Part shown: piece after piece, positions 34,290-43,245 of the stretch | Numbering within the stretch: the first letter of the stretch is position 1 | How the letters are laid out: every line of letters begins with the position of its first letter | From: Amphibacillus marinus | GTDB lineage: Bacteria; Bacillota; Bacilli; Bacillales; Amphibacillaceae | Assembly: GCF_900110345.1 (NCBI RefSeq) | Contig: NZ_FODJ01000002.1 | Span: 1-64,000, forward strand | DNA length: 64,000 bases | Direction of reading: 5' to 3' | The notes under the pieces: model-generated | The model's input: only the letters and a program-made list of their open reading frames with translations | Databases searched by the model: none | Told to the model about the DNA's origin: nothing | Translations under genes and position numbers: made by a program

Positions 34290-34994
34290 ATGATTAAAAT
34301 AGAAAGTCTCTCCCATCACTTTGAAATGGGCAAGAAGGGCAAAAAAACGACATTACCTGTTTTAAAAAATGTTAGTTTCGCTGTAAATGCAGGGGAGATT
34401 GTTTCTCTAGTTGGAAAAAGTGGTTCAGGAAAATCTACATTACTAAATCTTATCGGAGGCTTTATCCATCCGAATTCCGGGATAATCACCATTAATGGAC
34501 AAGCGGTCACTCAGTTCTCAGAAGCTGACTGGGCAGACTTCCGATTAAATCACATCGGCTTTATCTTTCAAAACTTTCAACTGATCCCCAGCATGACTGC
34601 ATTCCAAAATGTTGAGCTTCCGTTAATCTTAAAGGGTATTCATGATAGCGATAGAAAGATGAAGACAGAGGAAACACTTAAGCGGGTTGGCTTAGCTGAT
34701 TACCATGATCATTACCCTAGTGAGTTATCAGGTGGTCAGCAGCAGCGTGTTGGTATCGCACGCGCACTCGTGCTTGATCCGCCATTAATCCTTGCTGATG
34801 AGCCGACAGGAAGCCTTGATAGTGAAACAGAAGCTAGCTTATTAGATTTTATTTTACAGCTAAACAAGGAGAACGGGATAACTTTCCTGATTATTACCCA
34901 TGATCATGAGGTCGCCCAAATTGGTAATCGGACCATTGAAATACATGATGGTGAACTGGTAAAGGGGGCATATGCACATGAGCTTCAAGGATAA
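34290..34994 (+). CDS. MacB/LolD-type ABC ATP-binding protein
   Basis: 234 residues: Walker A GKSGSGKST, signature LSGGQQQRVG, Walker B LILADEPTGSLDSE, H-loop ITHD. The GSLD form of the D-loop and the FIFQNFQLIPSMTAFQN Q-loop are typical of MacB-type efflux or signalling ATPases (YknY/BceA relatives). It overlaps the permease gene by 23 nt. Confidence 0.92.
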   Translation: MIKIESLSHHFEMGKKGKKTTLPVLKNVSFAVNAGEIVSLVGKSGSGKSTLLNLIGGFIHPNSGIITINGQAVTQFSEADWADFRLNHIGFIFQNFQLIPSMTAFQNVELPLILKGIHDSDRKMKTEETLKRVGLADYHDHYPSELSGGQQQRVGIARALVLDPPLILADEPTGSLDSETEASLLDFILQLNKENGITFLIITHDHEVAQIGNRTIEIHDGELVKGAYAHELQG

Positions 34995-36321
34995 AATTAG
35001 CTTCGTCCGACAAAATATGCGAAAAAACAAAATGCGCCTATTTATGACTATACTAGCTACAGCAATGGGCTGCACCTTTTTAATTGTACTTGCCTCAGTA
35101 GCGTTTGGGTTGCACGATACCCTTTTACAGGATTATATGGAGCACGATCGCATTAATGAAATTGAAGTTTATGGTACAAGTGATCCTGGGCGGGATACTA
35201 TGCATTTAACTAATGAAGATATTAATTATTTTGAATCCTTAGACCATGTTAAAACGGTTCGGCGCTCAACAACCTTACAACAATATCCACTGATGTCTAT
35301 CGACAATTATCAGCTTGCTACAGAGGCTAAGAGCGTTTACTATCCAGCTGAACAGGAAGCAGGATTTACGTTAACGGAAGGGCGCTTCCCTGAGCAAGAC
35401 AACGAGGTCATTGTCGGTTATCATTTTGCGTCTTTGTTAGCACCAACAAATAATGATAACGAGGAACTATACGATGATTATGGCTTACTTAAAGAAGCCT
35501 ATCAATATGATGGACCAATTGTCGGCGATACTTTTTCCTTAGAAATTGAAAAAATTGATCAGGATGGCGCGGTGGAAATTGGCAAATTCGATGTGATTGT
35601 AAGCGGAATTGTAGAGCAGCCAAAACGGGAATGGTTTACTGAATCTACTGTTTACATTTCGGAACAGCTGCTAACAGATATTGAAGCATTTACTGAAACG
35701 ACAGCAGGGAGCCCCTATATAGAATATCAAGAAGGCCCTGTGTCAGATGAGCGCACATATAGCGATATCGTCATCCACTCTACAACAATACAATATTTGC
35801 AGGATCTAACTGAAAAGCTTGCTGAGGAGAATTATTATGTCTATTCAGTTGCTAGCCAAGTACAACAAATGAATTTACTCTTTAATATTGCGAAGGCTGG
35901 TCTAATTTTTATTGGCACAATTGCGATCCTCATTGCCTCAATCGGTATTTATAACACGATGACGATGGCGGTTACTGAACGTGCTGGGGATATTGGGATA
36001 ATGAAGGCAATCGGTGCAAATCCGAAAACAATTAAACAAATTTTCTTAATTGAGAGTAGCTACATTGGGTTGCTTGGTGCATTTTTCGGAACGGTAGTCG
36101 CCTATCTGCTTAGCCATGTTGTCAATTGGGTGATTCCAGTGATACTAGAGTCCGCTTTTGACGACACCATACCAGAGGGATTTAAGTTCTCGAGCATCCC
36201 ATTTGTACTTGTGCTGATTACGATACTTATTTGCTTAGCTGTTACGCTTATCTCTGGCTCACAGCCAGCTAAACGAGCAACACAGGTTGATGTATTAAAA
36301 GCAATGCGTCGAGAGATTTAA
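34972..36321 (+). CDS. MacB/FtsX-type ABC permease
   Basis: 449 residues: one N-terminal helix (~20-40), a large extracellular domain (~45-290), then three helices near the C terminus (~305, ~365, ~415), which is the MacB/FtsX layout. The final SGSQPAKRATQVDVLKAMR is the family C-terminal signature. ATG 34972 or 34978 may start it. There is no adaptor (YknX-like) gene nearby. It could export an antimicrobial or lipid, or signal; the substrate is unknown. Confidence 0.87.
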   Translation: MHMSFKDKISFVRQNMRKNKMRLFMTILATAMGCTFLIVLASVAFGLHDTLLQDYMEHDRINEIEVYGTSDPGRDTMHLTNEDINYFESLDHVKTVRRSTTLQQYPLMSIDNYQLATEAKSVYYPAEQEAGFTLTEGRFPEQDNEVIVGYHFASLLAPTNNDNEELYDDYGLLKEAYQYDGPIVGDTFSLEIEKIDQDGAVEIGKFDVIVSGIVEQPKREWFTESTVYISEQLLTDIEAFTETTAGSPYIEYQEGPVSDERTYSDIVIHSTTIQYLQDLTEKLAEENYYVYSVASQVQQMNLLFNIAKAGLIFIGTIAILIASIGIYNTMTMAVTERAGDIGIMKAIGANPKTIKQIFLIESSYIGLLGAFFGTVVAYLLSHVVNWVIPVILESAFDDTIPEGFKFSSIPFVLVLITILICLAVTLISGSQPAKRATQVDVLKAMRREI

Positions 36322-36329
36322 ACATAGTA

Positions 36330-36364
36330 AAAAAGACTGTCAGAGTTAAACTGACAGTCTTTTT
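36330..36364. terminator. Bidirectional terminator between the ABC permease and typA
   Basis: AAAAAGACTGTCAG/CTGACAGTCTTTTT around a 7-nt loop. Confidence 0.92.
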
Positions 36365-36373
36365 ACAATAATG

Positions 36374-38194
36374 CTACTTTTTCTTCGCAGCCTTCTCGCG
36401 TTCATTTTTATTTAAGATTTTTTTACGTAAGCGAATTGATTCGGGTGTTACTTCACAGTACTCATCATCATTCAAGTATTCAATCGCTTCTTCTAGCGTC
36501 ATTTGTCGTGTTTTACGAATCGTAGACGTTTGATCCTTAGTGGCTGATCGAACGTTTGTTAAATGCTTTTCCTTGGTAATATTAACGGTTAAATCGTTAT
36601 CACGATTATGCTCGCCAACGATCATCCCTGCATAAACCTCAGTACCAGGTTCAACAAAGATGACACCACGGTCTTCAAGATTCATAATACCATAGGTTGA
36701 AGCCTTACCGTTTTCCAGAGCAACAAGTACACCTTGACGTCGTCCACCAACCTGGCCATCAACAACTGGCTCGTAGCTATCAAAGGTATGATTAATAATA
36801 CCGTAGCCACGTGTTTGGGTCATAAATTCGGTTGAATAACCAATTAACCCACGTGAAGGAACCTTAAATTCAAGGCGAACTTGACCGTTGCCTTGGTTAA
36901 CCATATCCAGCATTTCACCTTTTCTAGAACCTAACGATTCCATAACAGCACCAGTATGCTCCTCAGGAACATCGACTTGAACGCGCTCCATTGGCTCTGA
37001 CTTAACACCGTCAATGTCTTTAATAATAACCTGTGGCTTTGATAGTTGAAGCTCATAACCTTCACGACGCATATTCTCAACTAAAATAGATAGGTGGAGC
37101 TCACCACGCCCCGACACAATCCATGCATCTGGAGAATCAGTTGAATCAACGCGGAGGCTGACATCTGTTTCAAGCTGCATCATTAGTCTTTCTTCAATTT
37201 TACGTGAGGTAATATATTTACCTTCTCTACCAGCAAACGGGCTATTATTTACGACAAAGGTCATTTGTAACGTTGGCTCATCAATGTGTAAAACTGGTAA
37301 CGCTTCTAATTGGTCAACAGGACATACTGTTTCTCCGACATTAATATCCTCAAGTCCAGCAAGGGCAATAATATCACCTGCTTTAGCTTCTTGAATTTCA
37401 ATCCGCTTTAAGCCTAAAAAGCCAAACATCTTACTAACCCGGAAGTTCTTTGTTTGACCATCCATTTTCATTAAAGTTACCTGCTGACCAACTTTAATTG
37501 AGCCTCTTGAAACTCGACCAATTCCAATTCTGCCTAAATAATCATTGTAATCCAGTAAGGTCACTTGAAACTGAAGCGCTTCTTGGTCATTGTTAACTGG
37601 AGCTGGGATATGACTCATAATGGTTTTGAAAACAGCTTCCATCGACTCTTCTTGCGCTTCAGGCTCTTCGCCTGATGTTCCATTTAATGCTGAAGCATAA
37701 ACAACTGGAAATTCAAGTTGCTCATCATCTGCACCTAATTCAATAAATAAATCCAACACCTCATCAACAACATGCGCTGGGCGTGCGTTTGGACGATCGA
37801 TTTTGTTTAACACAACAACAGGTGTCAGCTTTTGCTCAAGTGCTTTCTTAAGTACAAAGCGCGTTTGCGGCATACAGCCCTCATAGGCATCAACGACAAG
37901 TAATACACCGTCAACCATCTGTAAAATTCGTTCTACTTCTCCACCAAAATCAGCATGACCTGGTGTATCTAGGATATTAATTCGTGTATCATTATAATTA
38001 ATCGCAGTATTTTTTGCTAAAATGGTAATACCACGTTCTCTTTCAATATCATTCGAATCCATCGCACGTTCGTCAACCTGTTCGTTGTCTCTAAACGTAC
38101 CTGAGTAGCGAAGCAACTGATCGACCAAGGTTGTTTTCCCATGATCAACGTGGGCAATAATAGCAATATTACGAATATCTTCTCTTAATTGCAT
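36374..38194 (-). CDS. typA: Translational GTPase TypA/BipA
   Basis: 606 residues, EF-G-like: P-loop AHVDHGKT (~12-19), RGITI (G2), DTPGHADF (G3), NKID (G4), SALNG (G5), followed by beta-barrel, two alpha-beta domains (~305-480) and the TypA-specific C-terminal domain ending ESIRLRKKIL. A ribosome-binding GTPase needed for 50S assembly and stress growth. ATG 38194 is chosen from the family N terminus (QLREDIRNIAIIAHVDHG) and the GAGGAG upstream. Confidence 0.97.
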   Translation of the reverse strand: MQLREDIRNIAIIAHVDHGKTTLVDQLLRYSGTFRDNEQVDERAMDSNDIERERGITILAKNTAINYNDTRINILDTPGHADFGGEVERILQMVDGVLLVVDAYEGCMPQTRFVLKKALEQKLTPVVVLNKIDRPNARPAHVVDEVLDLFIELGADDEQLEFPVVYASALNGTSGEEPEAQEESMEAVFKTIMSHIPAPVNNDQEALQFQVTLLDYNDYLGRIGIGRVSRGSIKVGQQVTLMKMDGQTKNFRVSKMFGFLGLKRIEIQEAKAGDIIALAGLEDINVGETVCPVDQLEALPVLHIDEPTLQMTFVVNNSPFAGREGKYITSRKIEERLMMQLETDVSLRVDSTDSPDAWIVSGRGELHLSILVENMRREGYELQLSKPQVIIKDIDGVKSEPMERVQVDVPEEHTGAVMESLGSRKGEMLDMVNQGNGQVRLEFKVPSRGLIGYSTEFMTQTRGYGIINHTFDSYEPVVDGQVGGRRQGVLVALENGKASTYGIMNLEDRGVIFVEPGTEVYAGMIVGEHNRDNDLTVNITKEKHLTNVRSATKDQTSTIRKTRQMTLEEAIEYLNDDEYCEVTPESIRLRKKILNKNEREKAAKKK

Positions 38195-38422
38195 CCTTCT
38201 ACATCTCCTCTTTTTATCGCAAACGATCATTTAACACAGTAACTGAACAATTGTAGCATAAAACGACAACGAAGTACATGTTTTAACAAAAAAATACGTT
38301 ACTTCAGTATTTTTTAACAATAGACTTTTTCTAACTTGATCCTAATTGTGGTATGCTATAGCTATGACTTCCTGTTCCCTCTAGTGTTTGAAGGCATTGA
38401 TAATATGAAATGAGGCTTATTT

Positions 38423-38743
38423 ATGACTGAAGAATTAAGTAACCCAGAAGTGTATGATTTGGATGAGGAAACATTGTTTGTCGTTTCCCAAACCTTTAAG
38501 GCTTTAAGCGATCCAACCCGGATTCGTATTCTTCACTTACTCGCATGTAAAGAGCATTCTGTTAACGATATCGCTAAAAGTTTGGATCTAAGGCAATCTA
38601 CAGTGTCACACCAGTTGCGCTTTCTTAAGAACTTACGGTTAGTTAAGTATCGTCGTGAAGGAACAACCCTTTATTATTCGCCTGAGGATGAACATGTGTT
38701 TGATATGCTTAATCAAATGATTGAACATGCTTGCCATAATTAA
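38423..38743 (+). CDS. ArsR/SmtB-family metal sensor (CzrA-like)
   Basis: 106 residues, winged helix ([20 protein letters not shown]). The alpha-5 zinc/cobalt site of SmtB/CzrA is complete: D-x-H-x10-H-x2-H at Asp89, His91, His102, His105. The alpha-3N cysteine site of CadC/ArsR is absent. It is therefore probably a Zn/Co-sensing repressor. No metal efflux gene lies nearby, so its target is elsewhere. An extended -10 (TGGTATGCT) lies upstream. Confidence 0.88.
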   Translation: MTEELSNPEVYDLDEETLFVVSQTFKALSDPTRIRILHLLACKEHSVNDIAKSLDLRQSTVSHQLRFLKNLRLVKYRREGTTLYYSPEDEHVFDMLNQMIEHACHN

Positions 38744-38759
38744 AGCTTTGCATCTGAGC

Positions 38760-38998
38760 CAAGCGAAATTTCATAACTATGAACACCCAACTAAGTGAAG
38801 ATAAGCAATGAGCGAGACGCCTGCGGGAAGGGGATGAGCTGAAAATCCACTTTTGGTGCGCATTACTTCACAAAGTGGGGATGTTAGACTAAACCCGTCC
38901 TGTCCTGGGACAACGTCTAACTGACATACATCCCGTAGGCCCGAAGCCAGCCTCATGGAAAGCGAATCCATTGCTTTTCAGAACAATATAGCGCGCTG
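38760..38998. repeat. Bacillaceae-type intergenic repeat, degenerate
   Basis: A gene-free block with words common in dispersed intergenic repeats of halophilic Bacillaceae (GAGCGAGACGCCTGCGGGA; CATCCCGTAGGCCCGAAG). Internally CCACTTT and AAAGTGG pair around the 26-bp sequence also found at 24040. The family name is inferred from memory, not a search. Confidence 0.45.
38851..38876. repeat. 26-bp dispersed repeat, copy 2
   Basis: Identical over 26 bases to 24040-24065; here it sits exactly in the loop of a CCACTTT/AAAGTGG stem, as if inserted there. Confidence 0.7.
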
Positions 38999-39100
38999 AA
39001 CTGATAAGAAAGTCAACTAAACAGAAAGTGCCTTGATCAATTATCTAATCGATCAAGGCGTTCTTATCATTTTCTGATATAATGTTGAATTGCTTCCTGC

Positions 39101-40246
39101 TCAAACGACCACGACCCGTTTTTCTGTTACATAAATGCGTTCTAATCGTTCACCTAGCCGGCTAAGTAGTTCATTAGTAATTGTGCCTGCCAAATCTGCA
39201 ACTTCCTCTGCGCGCACCACTTCATGACCATCTGAACCAATTAACGTGACAACTTCATCTGGTTGAAGATTAGCCAATGTTGAGACATCAACAGTTAATT
39301 GATCCATACATACTCGACCAATAACCGGCACACGCTTGCCTCGAATCAACACGTACGCAGCTTGGTTTGATAATGCCCGTGGAAAGCCGTCCGCATAGCC
39401 TATTGAAATAGTAGCAATCTTCATCTTCTGTTTGACTAAATAGCTACGCCCGTATCCTACCTCTTCACCGGGATAAACTGACCTGACAGCAATAACCTTT
39501 GCCTTTAACGCCAGGACTGGCTTTAACGCAAGTGAGCTTCTTGTTGGCTCAAGAGCAGTGCTTAATACCCCATACAAGGCAATTCCAATTCTAACGATAT
39601 CACATGATAGCTCCGGGTAGTTGAGTAAACCATAACTACTCTGAATATGTGTTGGTGGGCAAGAAAGCCCAGTTTGTTCGAGCTTATTAATAATGGTATA
39701 GAACCGTTTAATTTGTTGATTAGAAAAATCAACATGACGATACTCTAAGCTGTCCGAAACCGACAAATGCGTATAAATTCCGGTGACAGCAAGATTATGG
39801 TAGCTAAAGATAGTCGTAATTTCACTAATATGATCATAGCGCTCACCTAACCGATGCATACCGGTATCAATTTTAAGATGAACTTTAATTGGTTGATTAC
39901 CTTGTGCAAGCCTCTTAGCATGATCATGGTCAACAATTGTCTGCGTTAAATCGTACATTCTTATCGTTTCGCGTCTAGCTGGAGAAGTATAGCCTAAGAT
40001 CAGAATCTCCCCTGTTACATTGTGTTGTCTTAGCGAAATCGCCTCATCTATCGTAGCAACAGCAAAGGCTTCTGCACCAGCTTTACTGAGATGCTCAGCG
40101 ATCTCAATCATCCCATGCCCATAGCCGTTTGCTTTGACAACCGCCATCACCTTTGTTTGGTTACCAGAGGCTTTTTGCAAAACTTTAAAATTATGTTTTA
40201 AATGGTTAAGATTTAATTCAAGCCAAGCTCGTTCACCTAACACCAT
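39101..40246 (-). CDS. vanTr: VanTr-like serine (alanine) racemase
   Basis: 381 residues, PLP fold-III racemase: PLP Lys38 in VVKANGYGHG, and C-terminal GYADGFPR and GRVCMDQLTVDV. At the position of the catalytic Tyr in alanine racemases (TINYEV in the alr product at 14.3 kb) this protein has Asn358 in TITNEL. Asn there is the known mark of VanT serine racemases. In most van clusters this domain is fused to a membrane domain; here it is a separate gene overlapping vanTm by 14 nt, as in the vanL cluster. Inferred role: making D-Ser for D-Ala-D-Ser precursors. Confidence 0.85.
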   Translation of the reverse strand: MVLGERAWLELNLNHLKHNFKVLQKASGNQTKVMAVVKANGYGHGMIEIAEHLSKAGAEAFAVATIDEAISLRQHNVTGEILILGYTSPARRETIRMYDLTQTIVDHDHAKRLAQGNQPIKVHLKIDTGMHRLGERYDHISEITTIFSYHNLAVTGIYTHLSVSDSLEYRHVDFSNQQIKRFYTIINKLEQTGLSCPPTHIQSSYGLLNYPELSCDIVRIGIALYGVLSTALEPTRSSLALKPVLALKAKVIAVRSVYPGEEVGYGRSYLVKQKMKIATISIGYADGFPRALSNQAAYVLIRGKRVPVIGRVCMDQLTVDVSTLANLQPDEVVTLIGSDGHEVVRAEEVADLAGTITNELLSRLGERLERIYVTEKRVVVV

Positions 40247-41258
40247 TGCTTGTCACCTCTTTTTTAATCTTTAACCATAGCAAACTTGCTATGAAACTTG
40301 CAACTGCGACAGCAACAAAATGGATGAAGCTATTCACAACTAAAATATCCGTTAAATTAACCACTTGAGCAATCGCTCGAATAACGACAATCATAGCGGG
40401 ATGAATTAAATAGACTAGCATAGCTAAGTCTCTCAGCCCTGATACACTCTTGCCCTGCCAATGAAGCAAGGCATGAAACAAGAAAAACATTGTCGGAATT
40501 AGTAAAATATACATACTATCATGTCGTTGCAATGCAAATGTATTAAGAACAAGTGCTTCGATAATCATTAATGATCCTGTAATGATTAAGCCTAACAGAC
40601 TTACTTTTAATGCGAGTTTTTTACCTTTTTTAGCAATAACTGTGCCTAATAAAATAAAAATCGGTGCAAAAAAGACGCCATTTCTGGTATATGTTGAAAT
40701 ATTGAACAAGACACCATAAATTGAGTTTATAGTTGGCATTTGCTCAATTAAGCCATAGTAGCTATCGCCAAACAAACCGATCATATATAGGAGAGTGGTA
40801 AGCAATAGCGCTTGTCTAGTAGTTAAATAGTTTAATAGCAACCACACAATCATCATGCCTAGCATAATTGCAGGTAGATACCACAGATGATAAAAGGTAC
40901 CATCAAATACAAGCTGTTTTACAAGCGTACTACCATCTAGCCATGATTGGTATGAGCCTGTATAAATATTTAATGGAACATAGAGCAAAATGGCAATGAG
41001 ATAAAGGATGGCTACTTTTTTTAAAAAAGCTAGTATTTTTGTAAAAGACACCTTCCCTTTTTCAGCACGACCAAACATAAAAAAGCCTGAAGCCATAAAA
41101 AAGAAAGGTACAGCTACACGACCGATGGCACGTGTTAAAATAAAATCCCCGCTAACACTATAACTTGATAATGGTGAGGTATGAATTGCCACAACTAAAA
41201 TGGCTGCAATTAATCGAAAATAATCAATTCCGCGATAATCTGATTTGGTTGATTGCAT
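40233..41258 (-). CDS. vanTm: VanTm-like membrane acyltransferase-3 protein
   Basis: 341 residues, about ten membrane helices, acyltransferase-3 fold. The N terminus RGIDYFRLIAAILVVAIHTS, then RVAVPFFFMASGFFMF, matches the membrane half of VanT, thought to handle L-Ser uptake. The start is taken as ATG 41258, 5 nt after the vanXY stop, with GGGAGG upstream; a GTG at 41276 would overlap vanXY. The clean coupling (14-nt overlap with a GAGGTGA ribosome site for vanTr) argues that the VanT split is natural and not a frameshift. Confidence 0.85.
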   Translation of the reverse strand: MQSTKSDYRGIDYFRLIAAILVVAIHTSPLSSYSVSGDFILTRAIGRVAVPFFFMASGFFMFGRAEKGKVSFTKILAFLKKVAILYLIAILLYVPLNIYTGSYQSWLDGSTLVKQLVFDGTFYHLWYLPAIMLGMMIVWLLLNYLTTRQALLLTTLLYMIGLFGDSYYGLIEQMPTINSIYGVLFNISTYTRNGVFFAPIFILLGTVIAKKGKKLALKVSLLGLIITGSLMIIEALVLNTFALQRHDSMYILLIPTMFFLFHALLHWQGKSVSGLRDLAMLVYLIHPAMIVVIRAIAQVVNLTDILVVNSFIHFVAVAVASFIASLLWLKIKKEVTSNGVR

Positions 41259-41263
41259 TTCCT

Positions 41264-42022
41264 CTATTCCTCCCACAGTGTCACAATTACACTGTCACGA
41301 TTATTTCCTGAAATCATGTATTGCATACGTTCAGGTATTTCAAATGTGGTCGTCTGCTTTACATCAATAGAAATGCGCACAATTGTAAAGCACTGCCCAT
41401 TTACTTCAATTTCTAATGACTTACCCAGACCTTCAAATTGCTCGAGAAAATCAATATAGTCTTCTAAAGTAAACTGCTTTAATTTAATTAACTCAGCATG
41501 TGGGTGGCCCACATAACGAAAATGCCAAGGCTCATGACCAATGTGAGTACGGTTTGTTCCCCATACTGGATAGCGTTCGATAAAGCCATATTGACTTGCG
41601 AGTTGTTTAAACTGCCTGAAGACTCCTTCATCTGGGAACGCGGGGCGAATAAAATCAATTTGTTCATTCGCCTCTGCTAAGTCGATTGCTAATCCCGTCT
41701 GATGCTCACTACAGCCTGGCTTTGCTACATACAGATTAGTAAATTCACGCCCATGCTTAACCAAACTATTTTGATAAATAGTGCGTTGCTCCTCAATTGA
41801 GCGATAGCCACTAGTCGGAACAATTTGCTCTTGCCCGTTTACTTGTGAAACAAGCAATTCAAGCTGGCTTGCCGCCTTCTTGTTAAACAGGATAGCTGCA
41901 TACGAGCTAGTTACAGGAGCAAGTTCATTAACAGCAGTCGCTCGCTTAATCGGATTCTCTGCATTTATTAGCATTAATTGCCCTTGGCAAACATCCTGCC
42001 ATGTTAAAGCTACCGTGCTCAT
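41264..42022 (-). CDS. vanXY: VanXY-like D,D-dipeptidase/D,D-carboxypeptidase
   Basis: 252 residues, VanY/peptidase M15 fold: SGYRS (71-75), S-E-H-Q-T-G-L-A-I-D (105-114, zinc ligands His107 and Asp114) and EPWHFRYVG (catalytic Glu164, zinc ligand His167). No signal peptide, as expected for the cytoplasmic VanXY. A C-terminal domain (~185-252) ending YMISGNNRDSVIVTLW is like that of the longer VanXY of the G type. It would remove D-Ala-ending precursors. Start overlaps the ligase stop (ATGA). Confidence 0.87.
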   Translation of the reverse strand: MSTVALTWQDVCQGQLMLINAENPIKRATAVNELAPVTSSYAAILFNKKAASQLELLVSQVNGQEQIVPTSGYRSIEEQRTIYQNSLVKHGREFTNLYVAKPGCSEHQTGLAIDLAEANEQIDFIRPAFPDEGVFRQFKQLASQYGFIERYPVWGTNRTHIGHEPWHFRYVGHPHAELIKLKQFTLEDYIDFLEQFEGLGKSLEIEVNGQCFTIVRISIDVKQTTTFEIPERMQYMISGNNRDSVIVTLWEE

Positions 42023-43068
42023 GCCTGCAAAGCCAGTTCAAGCAACTGTTTAACAATATCCTCAAACGACATCCCAATACCTTTTAACATATTTGGATAG
42101 CGACTAAATTCTGAAAAACCTGGTATAGTATTTACCTCGTTAAAAACAATTTTCTTTTCAGGAGTTAAAAACATGTCTACTCGTGCAAAACCCGTACAGC
42201 CTAGAGCTCGATAAATTTGCTCAGCCGTTTCTTTAATTTCAGTAGCCAACTCATTAGTAATGCGGGCAGGCATATGAATTTTTGCTGTTTTTAACGAATA
42301 TTTCTCAGTATAATCAAAGAAACCATCCACCAGTTCAATTTCATCTACCTGTCCAATTGTCAACGTGTCATTGCCTAATACAGCACAGCCAACCTCAAAG
42401 CCTTCAACACCTTGCTCAATAACTACTTTGTTATCGTATTTAAAGGCAAACTTAACTGCTTGCTCAAGCTCATTCTCTGCCATCACCTTCGTAATCCCAA
42501 ATGATGAACCGGCATTTACAGGCTTTACAAATAACGGATAATTTAATGGTTCTATTTGCTTTAACAATGCTGGCTTGGTTGGCTTTTGATAAAGAGTGAG
42601 CGATGGTGTCACTTCAATGCCCGCTATTTTAACTAGTTTATGTGCCAATTCCTTGTCCATACATAATGCTGAACTAATCGTACTACAGCCAACATAAGGA
42701 ATACCGGCTAGTTCAAGCAGGCCTTGAATGGTACCATCTTCACCATTTTTCCCATGTAAAATTGGAAAAGCGACATCTATACGCAGAACAGTTAGTTGAC
42801 CATTTTGATTAATTAAAACACCCTTATGCTTCCGATCAGGAGAAAGAATGGCTGGACTACAGCTGGCTTTATCCTGCCACCATGTATTTTGGCGAATTCC
42901 CTCAATAGAGCCATCATACTTAAGCCATTCTCCTTCTCGAGTAATTCCGATTAGTACAAGATCAAACTCCGATTGATTAACGCCATTTATAATTGCACTT
43001 GCAGATTGCAATGACACATCATATTCTTCTGAATAACCACCGAATATAATAGCAACTGTTTTTTTCAT
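42019..43068 (-). CDS. vanG: D-Ala:D-Ser ligase, VanG/VanC/VanE type
   Basis: 349 residues, ATP-grasp D-Ala:D-X ligase. Motifs: FGGYSEEYDVSLQSA (8-22), HGKNGEDG (105-112), FVKPVNAGSSFGITKV (180-195, ATP lid), the omega loop FFDYTEKYS (250-258), ALGCTGFARVDMF (288-300) and NEVNTIPGF (310-318). The omega loop and the SRYPNMLKGIG end are the VanG/C/E form, unlike D-Lac ligases (VanA/B) and unlike ordinary Ddl. Specificity for D-Ser is inferred from this and from the serine racemase next door. vanG is a family label; exact type would need an identity search. Confidence 0.85.
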   Translation of the reverse strand: MKKTVAIIFGGYSEEYDVSLQSASAIINGVNQSEFDLVLIGITREGEWLKYDGSIEGIRQNTWWQDKASCSPAILSPDRKHKGVLINQNGQLTVLRIDVAFPILHGKNGEDGTIQGLLELAGIPYVGCSTISSALCMDKELAHKLVKIAGIEVTPSLTLYQKPTKPALLKQIEPLNYPLFVKPVNAGSSFGITKVMAENELEQAVKFAFKYDNKVVIEQGVEGFEVGCAVLGNDTLTIGQVDEIELVDGFFDYTEKYSLKTAKIHMPARITNELATEIKETAEQIYRALGCTGFARVDMFLTPEKKIVFNEVNTIPGFSEFSRYPNMLKGIGMSFEDIVKQLLELALQA

Positions 43069-43245
43069 GATGATACCCCTTTTTTATATTAATTTAATGG
43101 TTACATTAAAGGACGAACATATTGACGAGAAAGTTGCATTTTTCTTTTGAAAAAGGGCATAACAGCTTTGTCCTTTTTTAAAAAACGCCGCCTCTTGACC
43201 GTTGAAAAGGACCGCTATTGGATAAATAGCAGCCCAAAACTTAAT
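43069..43245 (-). promoter_or_regulatory. Leader between cssS and the ligase gene with competing inverted repeats
   Basis: In minus-strand order: GTCCTTTT (43212-43205), AAAAAAGGAC (43179-43170), then GTCCTTT (43114-43108). The middle arm can pair with either neighbour, not both. A further stem TTTAATG-TAAC-CATTAAA ends near the ligase ribosome site (AAGGGG). No convincing sigma-A promoter was seen. The layout resembles an attenuator, but this is only inference. Confidence 0.4.

Noticed and set aside
38777-38971. 64-codon minus-strand frame
   Set aside because: It lies wholly within an intergenic repeat-like block; the open frame is a by-product of its composition.
40233-41276. Frameshifted (broken) single vanT gene
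   Set aside because: The downstream racemase gene has its own ribosome site and ATG, the two domains are each complete, and a natural split is known from the vanL type.
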